A DNA stretch of 64,000 bases from NCBI RefSeq assembly GCF_027922265.1, contig NZ_BSFI01000001.1, positions 1 to 64,000 of the forward strand, read 5' to 3'. The position numbers were made by a program, and so were the translations under genes. This DNA comes from Hansschlegelia plantiphila. GTDB lineage: Bacteria > Pseudomonadota > Alphaproteobacteria > Rhizobiales > Methylopilaceae. Below, one piece after another: positions 7,305 through 15,915 of the stretch (positions are counted from its first letter, which is position 1; every line of letters starts with the position of its first letter). Below the pieces are notes generated by a model that worked only from the letters and a program-made list of their open reading frames with translations, did no database searches and had not been told where the DNA came from.

Positions 7305-9440
7305 ATGAACGCTGAGATCGATACGGGAATCGTGCGCGGCGCCTGCCCCCACGACTGCCCCGACACCTGCGCATTCGAGTACCACGTGAAAGGCGGGAAG
7401 CTCGTCGAGGTCACGGGCGACAAGAACCATCCCATGACGCAGGGCCGCCTCTGCGTGAAGCTCAAGGATTTCGCGAGCCACCACTACAACCCCGACCGGA
7501 TCTTAACGCCGCTGAAGCGCGTCGGACCGAAGGGGTCGCGCCAGTTCGAGCCCATCACATGGGACGAGGCGCTGTCCACGATCCGCGACAAGTGGAACGG
7601 GATCATCGCCGAATACGGCGGGCAGGCCATCATGCCCCATGCGTATCTGGGGCATCAGGGCACGCTGAACGGCCTCACGTCCGGCGACGCCTTCTTCAAC
7701 CGTCTGGGGTCGACGGTCGCGGAGAAGACCTACTGCGAGAGCGGATCGTCGACCGCCTGGATCATGACGGTCGGCCCGTCCGGCGGACTCGACATCGAGA
7801 GCTTCGTACACGCCAAGTACATCATCGTCTGGGGCATGAACATGACCTCGACGAACATCCACGGCTGGCCGTTCATCGTGAAGGCGCAGGAGGCTGGGGC
7901 GAAGGTCGTGGTCATCGACCCCGTCCGGACCCGGACCGCGAAGGCCGCCGACTGGCATGTCCAGATCAATCCGGGCACCGACGGCGCGCTCGCGCTCGGC
8001 ATGATGAACGTCATCATCGCCGAGGACCTCGTCGACCACGACTATGTGGAGAAATACACGCTCGGCTACGAGGAGCTGAAGGAGCGCGCGGCTCTCTTCA
8101 CGCCGGAGCGCGTCTCCGGGATCACCGGCATCCCGGCGGACGACATCATCACGCTCGCGCGTGAGTACGCCACGACCCCGCCGGCCGCGATCCGCGAAGG
8201 CGTCGCGATCGAGCGCAGCCGCGGCGGCGGCCAGGCGATCCGCGCCATCACCTGCCTTCCGGCGCTGATCGGAGCCTGGCGGCATGTCGGCGGCGGCGCC
8301 ATGGAAATGCCGATCTGGGAGTTCCCGACCAACTTCGACCGGATCTGCCGCCCGGACTGGATCCGCCCGGGCACGCGCGTGGTCAATGAGCTCGATCTCG
8401 GCGCCGCGCTGACGGGCGAACTCCAGCTCGATCCGCCGATCAAGTCGCTGTTCGTCTACAACTCCAACCCGATGAGCCAGGCGCCCGCGCAGGCGAAGAT
8501 CGCCAAAGGCCTCGAGCGCGAAGACCTGTTCACGGTCGTCAGCGAGCTCTTCATCACCGACACGGCGAAGTACGCCGACATCATCCTGCCGTCCGCGATG
8601 CAGGGTGAGCAGCTCGACGTCATGGTGACGTGGGGCCACCTCTACATCAGCCTCAACCAGCCCGCGATCTCACCTCCGCCGGACTGCGTGCCGAACGTCG
8701 AGATGTTCCGTCGCCTGGCGAAGGCGATGGCGTTCAACGACGACTATTGGGACCGCAGCGACTGGGAGATGCTGCAGGACTTCTACGACTGGGATTCGCC
8801 GGCGCTTGAAGGCATCACGCTCGAGACGCTGAAGGAGACCGGCTGGGCGCGCATCAATGTCGGCCTGCCGCACGAGCGCAAGCCGCACGCTGAGGGCAAC
8901 TTCAAGACCCCGTCCGGCAAGTGCGAGTTCAAGTCGAGCGTCACCGCGAACTTCGTCGTGCCGGTCTGGCGGTCGATGTACGAGGACATGCAGCCGGGCG
9001 AGCCGATCGATCCGCTTCCGGACTACATCGCGCCCCACGAGTCGCGCGAAACGAATCCCGAGCTCGCCAAGCGCTTCCCGCTCTCGATCGTGTCCCCGAA
9101 GGCCCACGCCTTCCTGAACTCTCAGTACGCGAACGAGGCTCCCAAGCAGAAACGCCAGGGCGAGCAGACCGTGTTCATGCATCCCGACGACGCGGCTGCC
9201 CGCCAGATCGTCACCGGGTCAACGGTGCGTGTGTTCAACGAGCGCGGGCATTTCGACGGCCGCGCCGAGATCGTCGACGCGCTGATGCCAGGCCTCGTGA
9301 TGGCCAATCTCGGCCATTGGCCGAGCTTCACGAAGTCGGGCACCGCCGTGAACTCGATCAGTTCCGACGCCCACTGCGGCATGGGGATGGCCGGCAGCTA
9401 CTCGGACAACCTCGTCCAGGTCGAACACGTCGCCGCCTGA
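7305..9440 (+). CDS. Molybdopterin oxidoreductase (DMSO reductase / formate dehydrogenase superfamily)
   Basis: The 711-residue protein starts directly with a 4Fe-4S domain (C14, C18, C22, C50) and has no twin-arginine signal, so it is cytoplasmic. Molybdopterin-binding domains follow, and the C-terminal MopB-like beta barrel carries HPDDAAARQIVTGSTVRVFNERG. C144 in TYCESGSS is placed where the molybdenum or tungsten ligand sits in formate dehydrogenases and NapA. The gene leads an operon with a 7Fe-type ferredoxin and a ferredoxin-NADP reductase, so electrons probably pass between its substrate and NADP(H). Formate oxidation is attractive in a methylotroph, but several uncharacterised COG0243 families look alike, so the substrate is open. 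Confidence 0.88.
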   Translation: MNAEIDTGIVRGACPHDCPDTCAFEYHVKGGKLVEVTGDKNHPMTQGRLCVKLKDFASHHYNPDRILTPLKRVGPKGSRQFEPITWDEALSTIRDKWNGIIAEYGGQAIMPHAYLGHQGTLNGLTSGDAFFNRLGSTVAEKTYCESGSSTAWIMTVGPSGGLDIESFVHAKYIIVWGMNMTSTNIHGWPFIVKAQEAGAKVVVIDPVRTRTAKAADWHVQINPGTDGALALGMMNVIIAEDLVDHDYVEKYTLGYEELKERAALFTPERVSGITGIPADDIITLAREYATTPPAAIREGVAIERSRGGGQAIRAITCLPALIGAWRHVGGGAMEMPIWEFPTNFDRICRPDWIRPGTRVVNELDLGAALTGELQLDPPIKSLFVYNSNPMSQAPAQAKIAKGLEREDLFTVVSELFITDTAKYADIILPSAMQGEQLDVMVTWGHLYISLNQPAISPPPDCVPNVEMFRRLAKAMAFNDDYWDRSDWEMLQDFYDWDSPALEGITLETLKETGWARINVGLPHERKPHAEGNFKTPSGKCEFKSSVTANFVVPVWRSMYEDMQPGEPIDPLPDYIAPHESRETNPELAKRFPLSIVSPKAHAFLNSQYANEAPKQKRQGEQTVFMHPDDAAARQIVTGSTVRVFNERGHFDGRAEIVDALMPGLVMANLGHWPSFTKSGTAVNSISSDAHCGMGMAGSYSDNLVQVEHVAA

Positions 9441-9510
9441 GACGGACGCCGCGGCGCGCAGTCCGGCGCGCCGCGGCCGACCTCGTTCGAATGCGCATGA
9501 GGATGCCAGC

Positions 9511-9819
9511 ATGACCCACGTCGTCACCGCGAACTGCCAGGCCTGCCGCTTCACCGACTGCGTGACCGTATGCCCCGTCGCCTGCTTCCACGGCGACGAG
9601 GAGCGGCTCTATATTGATCCGGACGTCTGCGTGGACTGCAGCGCCTGCATCCCGGCCTGTCCGGTCGGCGCGATCAAGGAGGAGTTCGACCTCTCCGGCG
9701 ACGAAGAGGAGTGGATCCAGATCAACGCAGAGAAAGCGTCGGACCTGCCAGTCATCCGGTCGAAGCAGCCGCCGCTCCCGACGGCTGACGCGCGCAGAAG
9801 CGAGCTCGGACTGAACTGA
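9511..9819 (+). CDS. 7Fe-type ferredoxin FdxA family
   Basis: The 102-residue ferredoxin has cysteines C9, C12, C17, C21, C25 and C40, C43, C46, C50, the pattern of Azotobacter-type FdxA with one 3Fe-4S and one 4Fe-4S cluster. It lies 70 bases after the molybdoenzyme and ten bases before the reductase. The obvious role is as electron carrier between those two enzymes. Confidence 0.92.
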   Translation: MTHVVTANCQACRFTDCVTVCPVACFHGDEERLYIDPDVCVDCSACIPACPVGAIKEEFDLSGDEEEWIQINAEKASDLPVIRSKQPPLPTADARRSELGLN

Positions 9820-9829
9820 GGACGCCGAC

Positions 9830-11215
9830 ATGACCGCTACATCAGCCCGCAAAGTCGCCGTGATCGGCAGCGGCCCGAGCGGCTTCTACGCATCCGAGGC
9901 GCTGCTCGAGGCGGGGGCCGAAGTCGACCTCATCGAGCGCCTGCCGACGCCTTTCGGCCTCGTCCGGTTCGGCGTCGCCCCCGACCACCCGAAGCTCAAA
10001 TCCGTTTGCCAGAACTTCACCCAGATCGCCGGCCACGAGCGCTTCGCCTTTTTCGGCAACGTGACGCTCGGCAGGGACGTGACGGTCGACGAGTTGCGGG
10101 GCTTCTACGACGCGGTCGTGATTGCGAGCGGCTCGTCCACGGACCGCAAGCTCGGCGTGCCTGGCGAGGATCTTCGCGGAAGCTGGTCCGCGACCGAGTT
10201 CGTGTCCTGGTACAATGGGCATCCGGACTTCAGGGGCCGGACCTTCGACCTTTCATGCGACGCGGCGGTGATCCTCGGGCATGGCAACGTCGCGATCGAC
10301 GTCTGCCGGATCCTGTCGAAATCCGTCGACGAGCTTCGTCAGACCGACATCTGCGCGCATGCGCTGGAGGCGCTTGCGGAAAGCCGCATCCGCGACGTCC
10401 ATCTCGTCGGCCGGCGCGGCCCGGCGCAGGCGAAGTGGACGGCCAAGGAACTGCGCGAGATCGGCATGTTGTCCGAGGCCGACGTCGTGCTCGGCGAGTC
10501 CGATCTCGCCCTGGGCGCCACCTGTGAGGCCGAACTCGCCGATCTGCGGGGAGTCGCCGCAGCGCAAAGCTTCAAGATACTGCGCACCTTTGAGGGGCGA
10601 CAGCGCGAACGCGCCAAGGCGATCCACCTTCATTTCAATCTCAGCCCCCGCGCCATCGAGGGCGCCGGCCACGTCGAGCGTGCGGTCTTCGATCGCTGCA
10701 GCCTTTCAGGCGGCGCCTTCTCCCAAGTCGCCGAGCCGACGGGCGAGACGGTGTCGTTGACGGCCGGGGCCGTGTTCAGAAGCGTTGGCTACAAGGGCGT
10801 CGCGACCGACGGCGTGCCGTTCGACGGCCGTTCCGGCACCATCCCGCACCAGCGCGGTCGCGTCATGGACGGCGCGGCGCCGGCGCCTGGGCTGTACGTG
10901 GCTGGATGGATCAAGCGCGGCCCCTCGGGCGTGATCGGCGTCAACCGGGCGTGCAGCCTCGAAACCGTCGAGTCGATGCTGGCGGACTTCGCCGATCGGC
11001 CATCGCAGGCGCCTGGTCGCGCAGCGTTGCGGTCATCGCTCGCCGCCCGCGGCGTGCGGCCGGTCGACTTCACATCCTGGTCGCGGATCGATGCGGCTGA
11101 AGTGGCCGCCGGAGCCGCGCTTGGGAAGCCTCGGGAGAAGTTCACCTCGGTGGACACGATGCTCGCGACCGCGTTCGGCGGCGTGGAGACCGTTTCGCAG
11201 CCGTGCTGCGCATGA
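9830..11215 (+). CDS. Ferredoxin-NADP+ reductase, adrenodoxin reductase (FprA) type
   Basis: The 461-residue flavoprotein has an N-terminal FAD Rossmann motif GSGPSGFYASEALL at about residue 12, PFGLVRFGVAPDHP, and a NADP-binding GHGNVAIDVCRIL near residue 150, followed by GRRGPAQAKWTAKELRE. These are hallmarks of the adrenodoxin-reductase/FprA family, which moves electrons between ferredoxin and NADP(H). It closes the operon with the molybdoenzyme and ferredoxin. The C-terminus ends in QPCCA. Confidence 0.93.
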   Translation: MTATSARKVAVIGSGPSGFYASEALLEAGAEVDLIERLPTPFGLVRFGVAPDHPKLKSVCQNFTQIAGHERFAFFGNVTLGRDVTVDELRGFYDAVVIASGSSTDRKLGVPGEDLRGSWSATEFVSWYNGHPDFRGRTFDLSCDAAVILGHGNVAIDVCRILSKSVDELRQTDICAHALEALAESRIRDVHLVGRRGPAQAKWTAKELREIGMLSEADVVLGESDLALGATCEAELADLRGVAAAQSFKILRTFEGRQRERAKAIHLHFNLSPRAIEGAGHVERAVFDRCSLSGGAFSQVAEPTGETVSLTAGAVFRSVGYKGVATDGVPFDGRSGTIPHQRGRVMDGAAPAPGLYVAGWIKRGPSGVIGVNRACSLETVESMLADFADRPSQAPGRAALRSSLAARGVRPVDFTSWSRIDAAEVAAGAALGKPREKFTSVDTMLATAFGGVETVSQPCCA

Positions 11216-11390
11216 TGGTTTGACAGTGGCCGCCATTGACCGCGGCGGGACGCCGGCGGCGTACGCCTCGAAGATGTGCAGAACGACGCCTGGACGGTCC
11301 GGAACGGGGAGGTGGCCGTAGGCGCGACCGCCCGCATGGGGGCCACTTTTGATCACCCCCGTCATGCCCCGCCGCACCTTACGGCCTCCC
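11216..11390 (-). pseudogene. Large serine recombinase fragment
   Basis: On the minus strand the translation reads KVRRGMTGVIKSG, HAGGRAYGHLPVPDRPG and IFEAYAAGVPPRSMAATV. These match the region after the catalytic domain of phage-type and resolvase-type serine recombinases (TRRGLRGxxxxGxxxGGxxYGY ... IFxxYAxGxSPRxIAxxLN), with a deletion of several residues in the middle. No catalytic serine domain or C-terminus is left. It marks one end of the accessory stretch that runs to about 20 kb. The rest of the gap to 11538 shows nothing else. Confidence 0.6.
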
Positions 11391-11538
11391 TCCTCCCGCT
11401 GGTATTGGCCAATCATGCCGTGCGATACCTAGTTCATTTCAAAGTTTACGCACGTGACGATTGGCCATGTTGGAGCGCTTGTATCCTCCTGAACACCCGA
11501 CACCAGTCATTCAGCCCCTTGAGCGCACAGGAGGCCTT

Positions 11539-11784
11539 ATGAAGGCGAAGTCGTTGCTAGCCGCCGCCGCAGTCGTCGGCGTCCCGTCTGTTGCGGTCGC
11601 GATTCCCAACCCCGCCTCTGTCTTCTGCACGGAGATGGGCGGACGATCGGTTCTGGCAAAGCTTCCGTCGGGCGATGAGATTGGCCTCTGTTACCTGACC
11701 AAGCGCAAGATCATCGAGGAGTGGACGCTCTATCGTATGCTTGAAGGTAAGAGGCCTGCTGCGGATAAGAATCCGTTCCGGTAG
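11539..11784 (+). CDS. DUF333 family small secreted protein
   Basis: An 81-residue protein with a signal peptide (residues 1-22, ending VAVA) and a DUF333 domain: NPASVFCTEMGG, GDEIGLCYL and EEWTLYRM. AGGAGG lies six bases before the ATG, which decides this start over an upstream one at 11461. DUF333 proteins are periplasmic or lipoprotein-like and of unknown function, sometimes labelled hemolysin-like. The usual third cysteine after the last motif is missing. Confidence 0.8.
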   Translation: MKAKSLLAAAAVVGVPSVAVAIPNPASVFCTEMGGRSVLAKLPSGDEIGLCYLTKRKIIEEWTLYRMLEGKRPAADKNPFR

Positions 11785-11885
11785 TCGGGGCGACGGGCAG
11801 GACCGAATGGACATGACTGAACGGGTCGTCCGAGGCGAGCCAGACGCCGAATTCACTAACCTGCAAGCCGCTGCGACGGGCGTAG

Positions 11886-12014
11886 CCCTCGGCCCGAACC
11901 GCGGTGACCTTCGGGATTATCGGAACGGCGTTCGGGACGGCGGCGCTGGCGCTGGCCATCGTGGCGCTTGCGGTGCGGCAGCGTTCCGTTGAGCGCGGCG
12001 GCGCGGCGCCCTAG
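11886..12014 (+). CDS. Possible tiny single-span membrane protein
   Basis: From a GTG at 11904 the frame encodes 36 residues, with one strong hydrophobic segment (FGIIGTAFGTAALALAIVALAV) followed by basic residues; the frame is open from 11886. No good ribosome site is seen. It might be a small holin-like or regulatory peptide, or chance. Confidence 0.25.
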   Translation, partial: PSARTAVTFGIIGTAFGTAALALAIVALAVRQRSVERGGAAP

Positions 12015-12049
12015 CTTGCTCCACCTTCTATCCAATCGAGGCGATGCCA

Positions 12050-12439
12050 ATGAGCATTTTCGAGACTATCAAGAACGCGATCTTCGGTTCCGAGGCGAAG
12101 GCCGCGGAAGCGCCCACATCGACTCCGGCCGGAGACGCCTCAGGAACGCCCGCGTCGTCGGCGACAGGGGCCACGCCCGCCGCTGATGTCGACGTCGCCG
12201 CGGTGCTTGACGCCGCCGTCGCCAAGAGCGGCCAGACGCTCCACTGGAAGACGTCCATCGTCGATCTGATGAAGGCGCTCGGCCTCGACAGCAGTCTCGC
12301 GAAACGGCAGGAGCTCGCCAAGGAGCTCGGCTACACGGGCGACGCCAACGACAGCGCGACAATGAACGTCTGGCTGCACAAGCAGGTCATCGCGAAGCTG
12401 AAGGCGAACGGTGGCAAGGTCCCAGCCGACCTGGGCTGA
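12050..12439 (+). CDS. DUF3597 domain protein
   Basis: The protein has 129 residues from the ATG at 12050, preferred over the ATG six bases upstream because GAGG is then eight bases away. The N-terminus MSIFETIKNAIFG and the C-terminal domain (VLDAAVAKSG, WKTSIVDLMKALGLDSSLAKRQELAKELGY) are typical of DUF3597 (family starts MSIFGKI). An alanine/threonine-rich linker joins the two. Some members are annotated as peptidoglycan-related, but the function is not established. Confidence 0.85.
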   Translation: MSIFETIKNAIFGSEAKAAEAPTSTPAGDASGTPASSATGATPAADVDVAAVLDAAVAKSGQTLHWKTSIVDLMKALGLDSSLAKRQELAKELGYTGDANDSATMNVWLHKQVIAKLKANGGKVPADLG

Positions 12440-12440
12440 G

Positions 12441-12770
12441 GCTCCCTCCAGCTCGGCGCCCTCGGCGACCTCGAGCGCGCCGAGCGCCGGGAAATCTCGG
12501 AGAACCTGAACAGAGCCGATCTTACGGCGGGGGAGCGCAGCCTCCGGCGAGGAGGCGCGTGAACTCGGTCGAGATCTGGGCCTGAACAACAATCAGTCCG
12601 TCCATCTCGATGCGGCGCGGGAATTCGGCGTAGATCCCACCGAAGCGCGGCGATCACTCAAGATCGCAGCTCCAGCGGAGGCCCCGGCAGGTCTCCACGC
12701 CAACCAATCTGCCCTCTCGACGCCAGTGTGGCGGGCCCGATCGGATCTGCTCCGATTAAGAAAGCTTTAA
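12441..12770 (+). pseudogene. ParB-like protein relic, copy 1
   Basis: Two frames carry pieces of a ParB/RepB-type protein. One frame reads REISENLNRADLTAGERS (12480-12540), the ParB core motif. After a frameshift the other reads GLNNNQSVHLDAAREFG, VDPTEARRSLKIA (12609-12668) and GLHANQSAL. The piece 12609-12668 is clearly related to the relic at about 14490-14545. The gene is frameshifted and internally deleted, so it is dead. Confidence 0.6.
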
Positions 12771-12841
12771 CCAAGGTTGGCGCCTGTAAGGGCACTGTGA
12801 TCGAACGACAGCGCGGAGCCTGTACGTTCAGGAGGCCGCGA

Positions 12842-13468
12842 ATGGCGAAACGCATATTTCACTTGGGCGCCGTGGTTCTGGCGACGCTCGGCGCCGGTTG
12901 TGCGCAGACCCCGAAGCCTAGGTCGACGATGCCGGCGATGAATGTCGGCCTGTCGACGACCGAGCGGACGTGCCTCGCGCGCGCCATGTATTTCGAGGCG
13001 CGCCGCAACAGCGAGGACGGCATGCTCGCGGTCGGAACGGTGGTTCAGAACCGCCTGCGATCCGGCAGGTACGGCTCTTCGTATTGCGATGTGGTCGGCC
13101 AGAAGGGGCAATTCGCCCCGGGCGTCCTGACGCGCCCCATGCAGGGCGAGGCGGCGGAGCGCGCGGGTCGCGTCGCAGATCAAATCGCCAGCGGCAGGCG
13201 GCATCCGGCGGTGAGGAACGCGATGTTCTTCCACACGGCCGGCCTTCGGTTTCCATACCCCAACATGCGCTATGTGCTGATCGCCGGCGGGAACGCCTTC
13301 TACGAGAAACGGTCGGTCATCAGCCTGGCGACCGCCGCCGAGAACGCCCGGTCGCGGGCGATCGCGCTGGCCTACGCCAAGACGGATGGTCTCGGCGCGG
13401 GTCGGCCGATCATGCTCGCGTCTCTGACCCGGAACGTCGCGATGGAAGATACGAGCCGCCGTCGTTGA
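12842..13468 (+). CDS. SleB-type cell wall hydrolase, lipoprotein
   Basis: The start at 12842 is chosen because GGAGG lies six bases upstream and a lipoprotein signal follows (LATLGAGC, lipidated cysteine at residue 20). The 208-residue protein carries a Hydrolase_2 (SleB) domain: LARAMYFEARRNSEDGMLAVGTVVQNR with the conserved glutamate, then SYCDVVGQKGQFAPG and AMFFHTAGLRFPY. Such enzymes cleave peptidoglycan, usually as lytic transglycosylases. Here it is probably anchored to the outer membrane. It sits inside the relic-rich region and may have come with it. Confidence 0.9.
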   Translation: MAKRIFHLGAVVLATLGAGCAQTPKPRSTMPAMNVGLSTTERTCLARAMYFEARRNSEDGMLAVGTVVQNRLRSGRYGSSYCDVVGQKGQFAPGVLTRPMQGEAAERAGRVADQIASGRRHPAVRNAMFFHTAGLRFPYPNMRYVLIAGGNAFYEKRSVISLATAAENARSRAIALAYAKTDGLGAGRPIMLASLTRNVAMEDTSRRR

Positions 13469-13988
13469 AACGGTCGGGCCGACCGCCGACCTCGCCGCCA
13501 TCGACGAGAAGCTGAAGGGCAGCCGAGCTGACCGGACAGCCGGAGGAAGATCCTGTACGGGTGTGCGCATCCGGAACAGCGCCTTGCGGCGCCCGCGCGG
13601 CAACCGCGCCCAACGCGGCGCAAGCTCCATTGTGACGCCTGCGTTCACGGCCGCAACGGCCGCCGCTACCGGCGCGCTGGGGTTCGCCATTATGGCTAAC
13701 CCACACAGACCGCTTCACTAGGGCGACAGCCGAGATCAGCGATCCGGACATTCGTCTGCTGGACAGGACGTCGCTCGATAAAGGCGCGGACTGAACGCTT
13801 TGGCCAGACTTGCGGAGCCGGAACGCAGGTCGCTGAGTGCATCCGTTGTAGCCGACGAACAAATTTCCGCCCCGATGTTGCCACACAGGTTTACGCTTGA
13901 TAAATATGCCCTCGGTTGGTCGCTCGGATGAGCGCCCCATTGCAACTTATAGTGAAAAATATCCTACATTACGGGGGTAAGGTTGATA
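13469..13988. other. Intergenic, no gene recognised
   Basis: Several short frames exist on both strands, but none has a recognisable domain or convincing ribosome site. The last 70 bases (13915-13988) are AT-rich with TTGCAA at about 13945 and are probably the promoter of the next gene. Confidence 0.5.
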
Positions 13989-14279
13989 ATGTCAGGGCGC
14001 TCACGTGCAGTATATGGCTGTCTTTCCGGTCTTACTTTTAGCTTATTAGTGGCGTCGAGCTCTGCTCACGCCGACTATTGGAGCCGGCGAGCCAAGATGA
14101 ACGACGCGATGGATCTCACGGGCGGTTTGCTTGGGACCATTGCGGGGGCCGCAGCGGCGAACCAACAAGCCGAGGCTGATCGGAGAGCTGACGCCGAAAA
14201 ATGCTGGACGGAAAACCGCCGGATTAAAAGCGGCGCCCAAACCGTGGTGAAGAAGGTTCGGGTCTGCTCCGGCGAATAG
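13989..14279 (+). CDS. Small secreted protein of unknown function
   Basis: 96 residues from the ATG at 13989 (GGTAAGG eight bases upstream). A signal peptide ends near residue 29 (SSSAHA). The mature part is charged, has one glycine/alanine-rich hydrophobic patch (GGLLGTIAGAAAANQQ) and two cysteines. I do not recognise the family. Confidence 0.6.
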   Translation: MSGRSRAVYGCLSGLTFSLLVASSSAHADYWSRRAKMNDAMDLTGGLLGTIAGAAAANQQAEADRRADAEKCWTENRRIKSGAQTVVKKVRVCSGE

Positions 14280-14306
14280 GACGGTCCAGTCCAGGCCTAC
14301 TGACGT

Positions 14307-14657
14307 TTGGGGCGTTGGGTCGCCTGTTGCGACGAGACGGCGGGACACGGTATCCGTTTTGACCGCAAGCTGCGGCAGGCCGAGTGGATTCGGCTGACGA
14401 CCGAGAAGAAGGCGGCCGGAGATAAACCGGCGCAACTTGCGCCGGTTTTTATGAAGGTTGCTCCTAACCTCACTGGCGGCGTCAATGCTGCGGCCCGAGA
14501 ACTTGGCATAGACCGCACCGAAGCGGTGCGGTCCCTCAAGATCGCGGGCGCGCCAGAAGATGTTCGATGCCTCGCCATCGAACCAAAGCTCGAAGCCGAC
14601 CTGTCCGCTCTTCGAGCTGGTCAGCCTATGCCTGAGAGGGGCCGAGATAGTTGGTAA
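14307..14657 (+). pseudogene. ParB-like protein relic, copy 2
   Basis: The frame contains RQAEWIRLTTEKKAAG, QLAPVF, GGVNAAARELGIDRTEAVRSLKIAG and a truncated tail. This is the central helix-turn-helix part of phage- or plasmid-type ParB proteins (EHIARWxxLTxEK ... GGxxAAARELGIxRTEAxR). The N-terminal nuclease/partition domain and the C-terminus are missing. It preserves the middle part that is deleted in the relic at 12441-12770. Confidence 0.6.
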
Positions 14658-14713
14658 GACTTCGTCAACGAAACTGAACTTCACTGCCCCTCGGGGCATG
14701 TGGGGAGAATCGG

Positions 14714-14923
14714 ATGGCGACTCTTAAGACGAGATCTGTCCTTGCTGCGGGAGCGTTCGCGGCGTTTCTAAGCGGCGTTCTGGGATACGGGCTCGGCGCG
14801 CGGGCCTGGAACGAGAATGTTCAACAAGAGGCGGAGGCGCGAGTGATCGAGATGCTTCAGCCCCGCCCCGTCCCTGACCGCGCCGACATCACCTCCTCGA
14901 TCCCGCACGTCGCTACGCCTTAG
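14714..14923 (+). CDS. Small single-span membrane protein
   Basis: 69 residues with one N-terminal hydrophobic segment (residues 8-28, LAAGAFAAFLSGVLGYGLGA) and a short charged tail with several prolines. GGGAGA lies six bases before the ATG. No family recognised; it could also be a signal-anchored periplasmic peptide. Confidence 0.5.
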   Translation: MATLKTRSVLAAGAFAAFLSGVLGYGLGARAWNENVQQEAEARVIEMLQPRPVPDRADITSSIPHVATP

Positions 14924-15489
14924 ACCAGCCTCTTAGTCCAGCCTACGGGCTACTCATATTCGTGCGTGCTCGCGCTGGTTGCGCTCGACGCGCCTGTCGG
15001 ACGCGGCACGCGCGGAATACCGGCCGGAACGCCGCGCCAACGTAGCCGCCGCGGGTCATAGCCCTTCGCCTTGCTGCGCGAACCGCCTTGCCATGGTCTC
15101 CGCGTCCCGCGCGTTCTGTTCGACCGCGATCGGCGCCGCGGCGCGCACCTCGTCCGGCATGCAAGCGCCATCAGCGCCGATCCAGCCCGATCGTAAACTC
15201 GCGCGGCCGCGAAGGCAGGCCTGGAGTTCTCCCCCTTCGGCGGAAGCGCCGCGGCGAGCGCCACCTGCACGACCTCGACTTCGTCTGCGCCGGCAAGGAG
15301 CGCGCGGCCCCCCGCGTCGGCGATCGCGCCCGGAAGCACGTCTGACTGATCGGCCAAAGGTCGGCTCCGTCTTTGGGGCCTGCTGGCGGGGCTGGAGAAA
15401 CGCCCGTTCAAAAGCGGCCGTTTTTTGAGCTTGCCGAGCGACGTCAGTGCGGTTTAGTTAATCAGAATATAAATAAAAGGTTAGAATAG
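14924..15489. other. Intergenic with probable decayed coding sequence on the minus strand
   Basis: On the minus strand (15411-15030) two frames together look protein-like: ALLAGADEVEVVQVALAA in one and APIAVEQNARDAETMARRF in another, which suggests a frameshifted relic of an unrecognised gene. The last 50 bases (15430-15489) are strikingly AT-rich. Confidence 0.35.
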
Positions 15490-15798
15490 TTGTACATTCA
15501 GCCATTGATCGTCTTGATCATTATAATTCTAGAAATTCAAAATTCGCATGCGCAAGGCATACCGATGAGTTCGCCGCCGAACAGCTTCAGGCGCGTGATC
15601 GAATGTTCGAATTCATACGATTCTGAAGGCGGCAGATACGCGGAGTGCGTGGAGGGGAGAAGGACATCGCTTGCAGATTGGTGCTCATACGCCGGGATGG
15701 CGCTGAATAGCGGACTGCGCTCAAGATGGCAGGACGATCCGATGTACGTCGCCATGCGGGAGAAGGGTTGCCCGGCGCCCGGCGCGTTTCACCGCTAG
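15490..15798 (+). CDS. Small secreted cysteine-containing protein
   Basis: 102 residues from a TTG at 15490 with AAAAGG about nine bases upstream. The N-terminus is a hydrophobic signal-like stretch (PLIVLIIIILEI, then NSHAQG). The mature part has four cysteines (ECSNSYDSEGG, YAECVEG, DWCSYAG, KGCPAPG), probably two disulfides. The first 80 bases are much richer in AT than the surroundings, a sign of transfer. Family not recognised; an ATG at 15565 is an alternative start without signal peptide. Confidence 0.5.
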   Translation: MYIQPLIVLIIIILEIQNSHAQGIPMSSPPNSFRRVIECSNSYDSEGGRYAECVEGRRTSLADWCSYAGMALNSGLRSRWQDDPMYVAMREKGCPAPGAFHR

Positions 15799-15915
15799 AT
15801 TCGCGTCGTCGATCGGACGCCCGCAGTGCGGCATGCCCCGCGATCATTCTTCGCGCCGAATGCTGCGCAAATTTCAGCGCCTGCGGCCACGGACATCTCG
15901 AGATTCCAGCGGGGC

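Noticed and set aside
12728..12841. N-terminal extension of the SleB hydrolase
   Set aside because: The ribosome site and lipoprotein signal place the start at 12842; the upstream codons overlap the end of the ParB-like relic.
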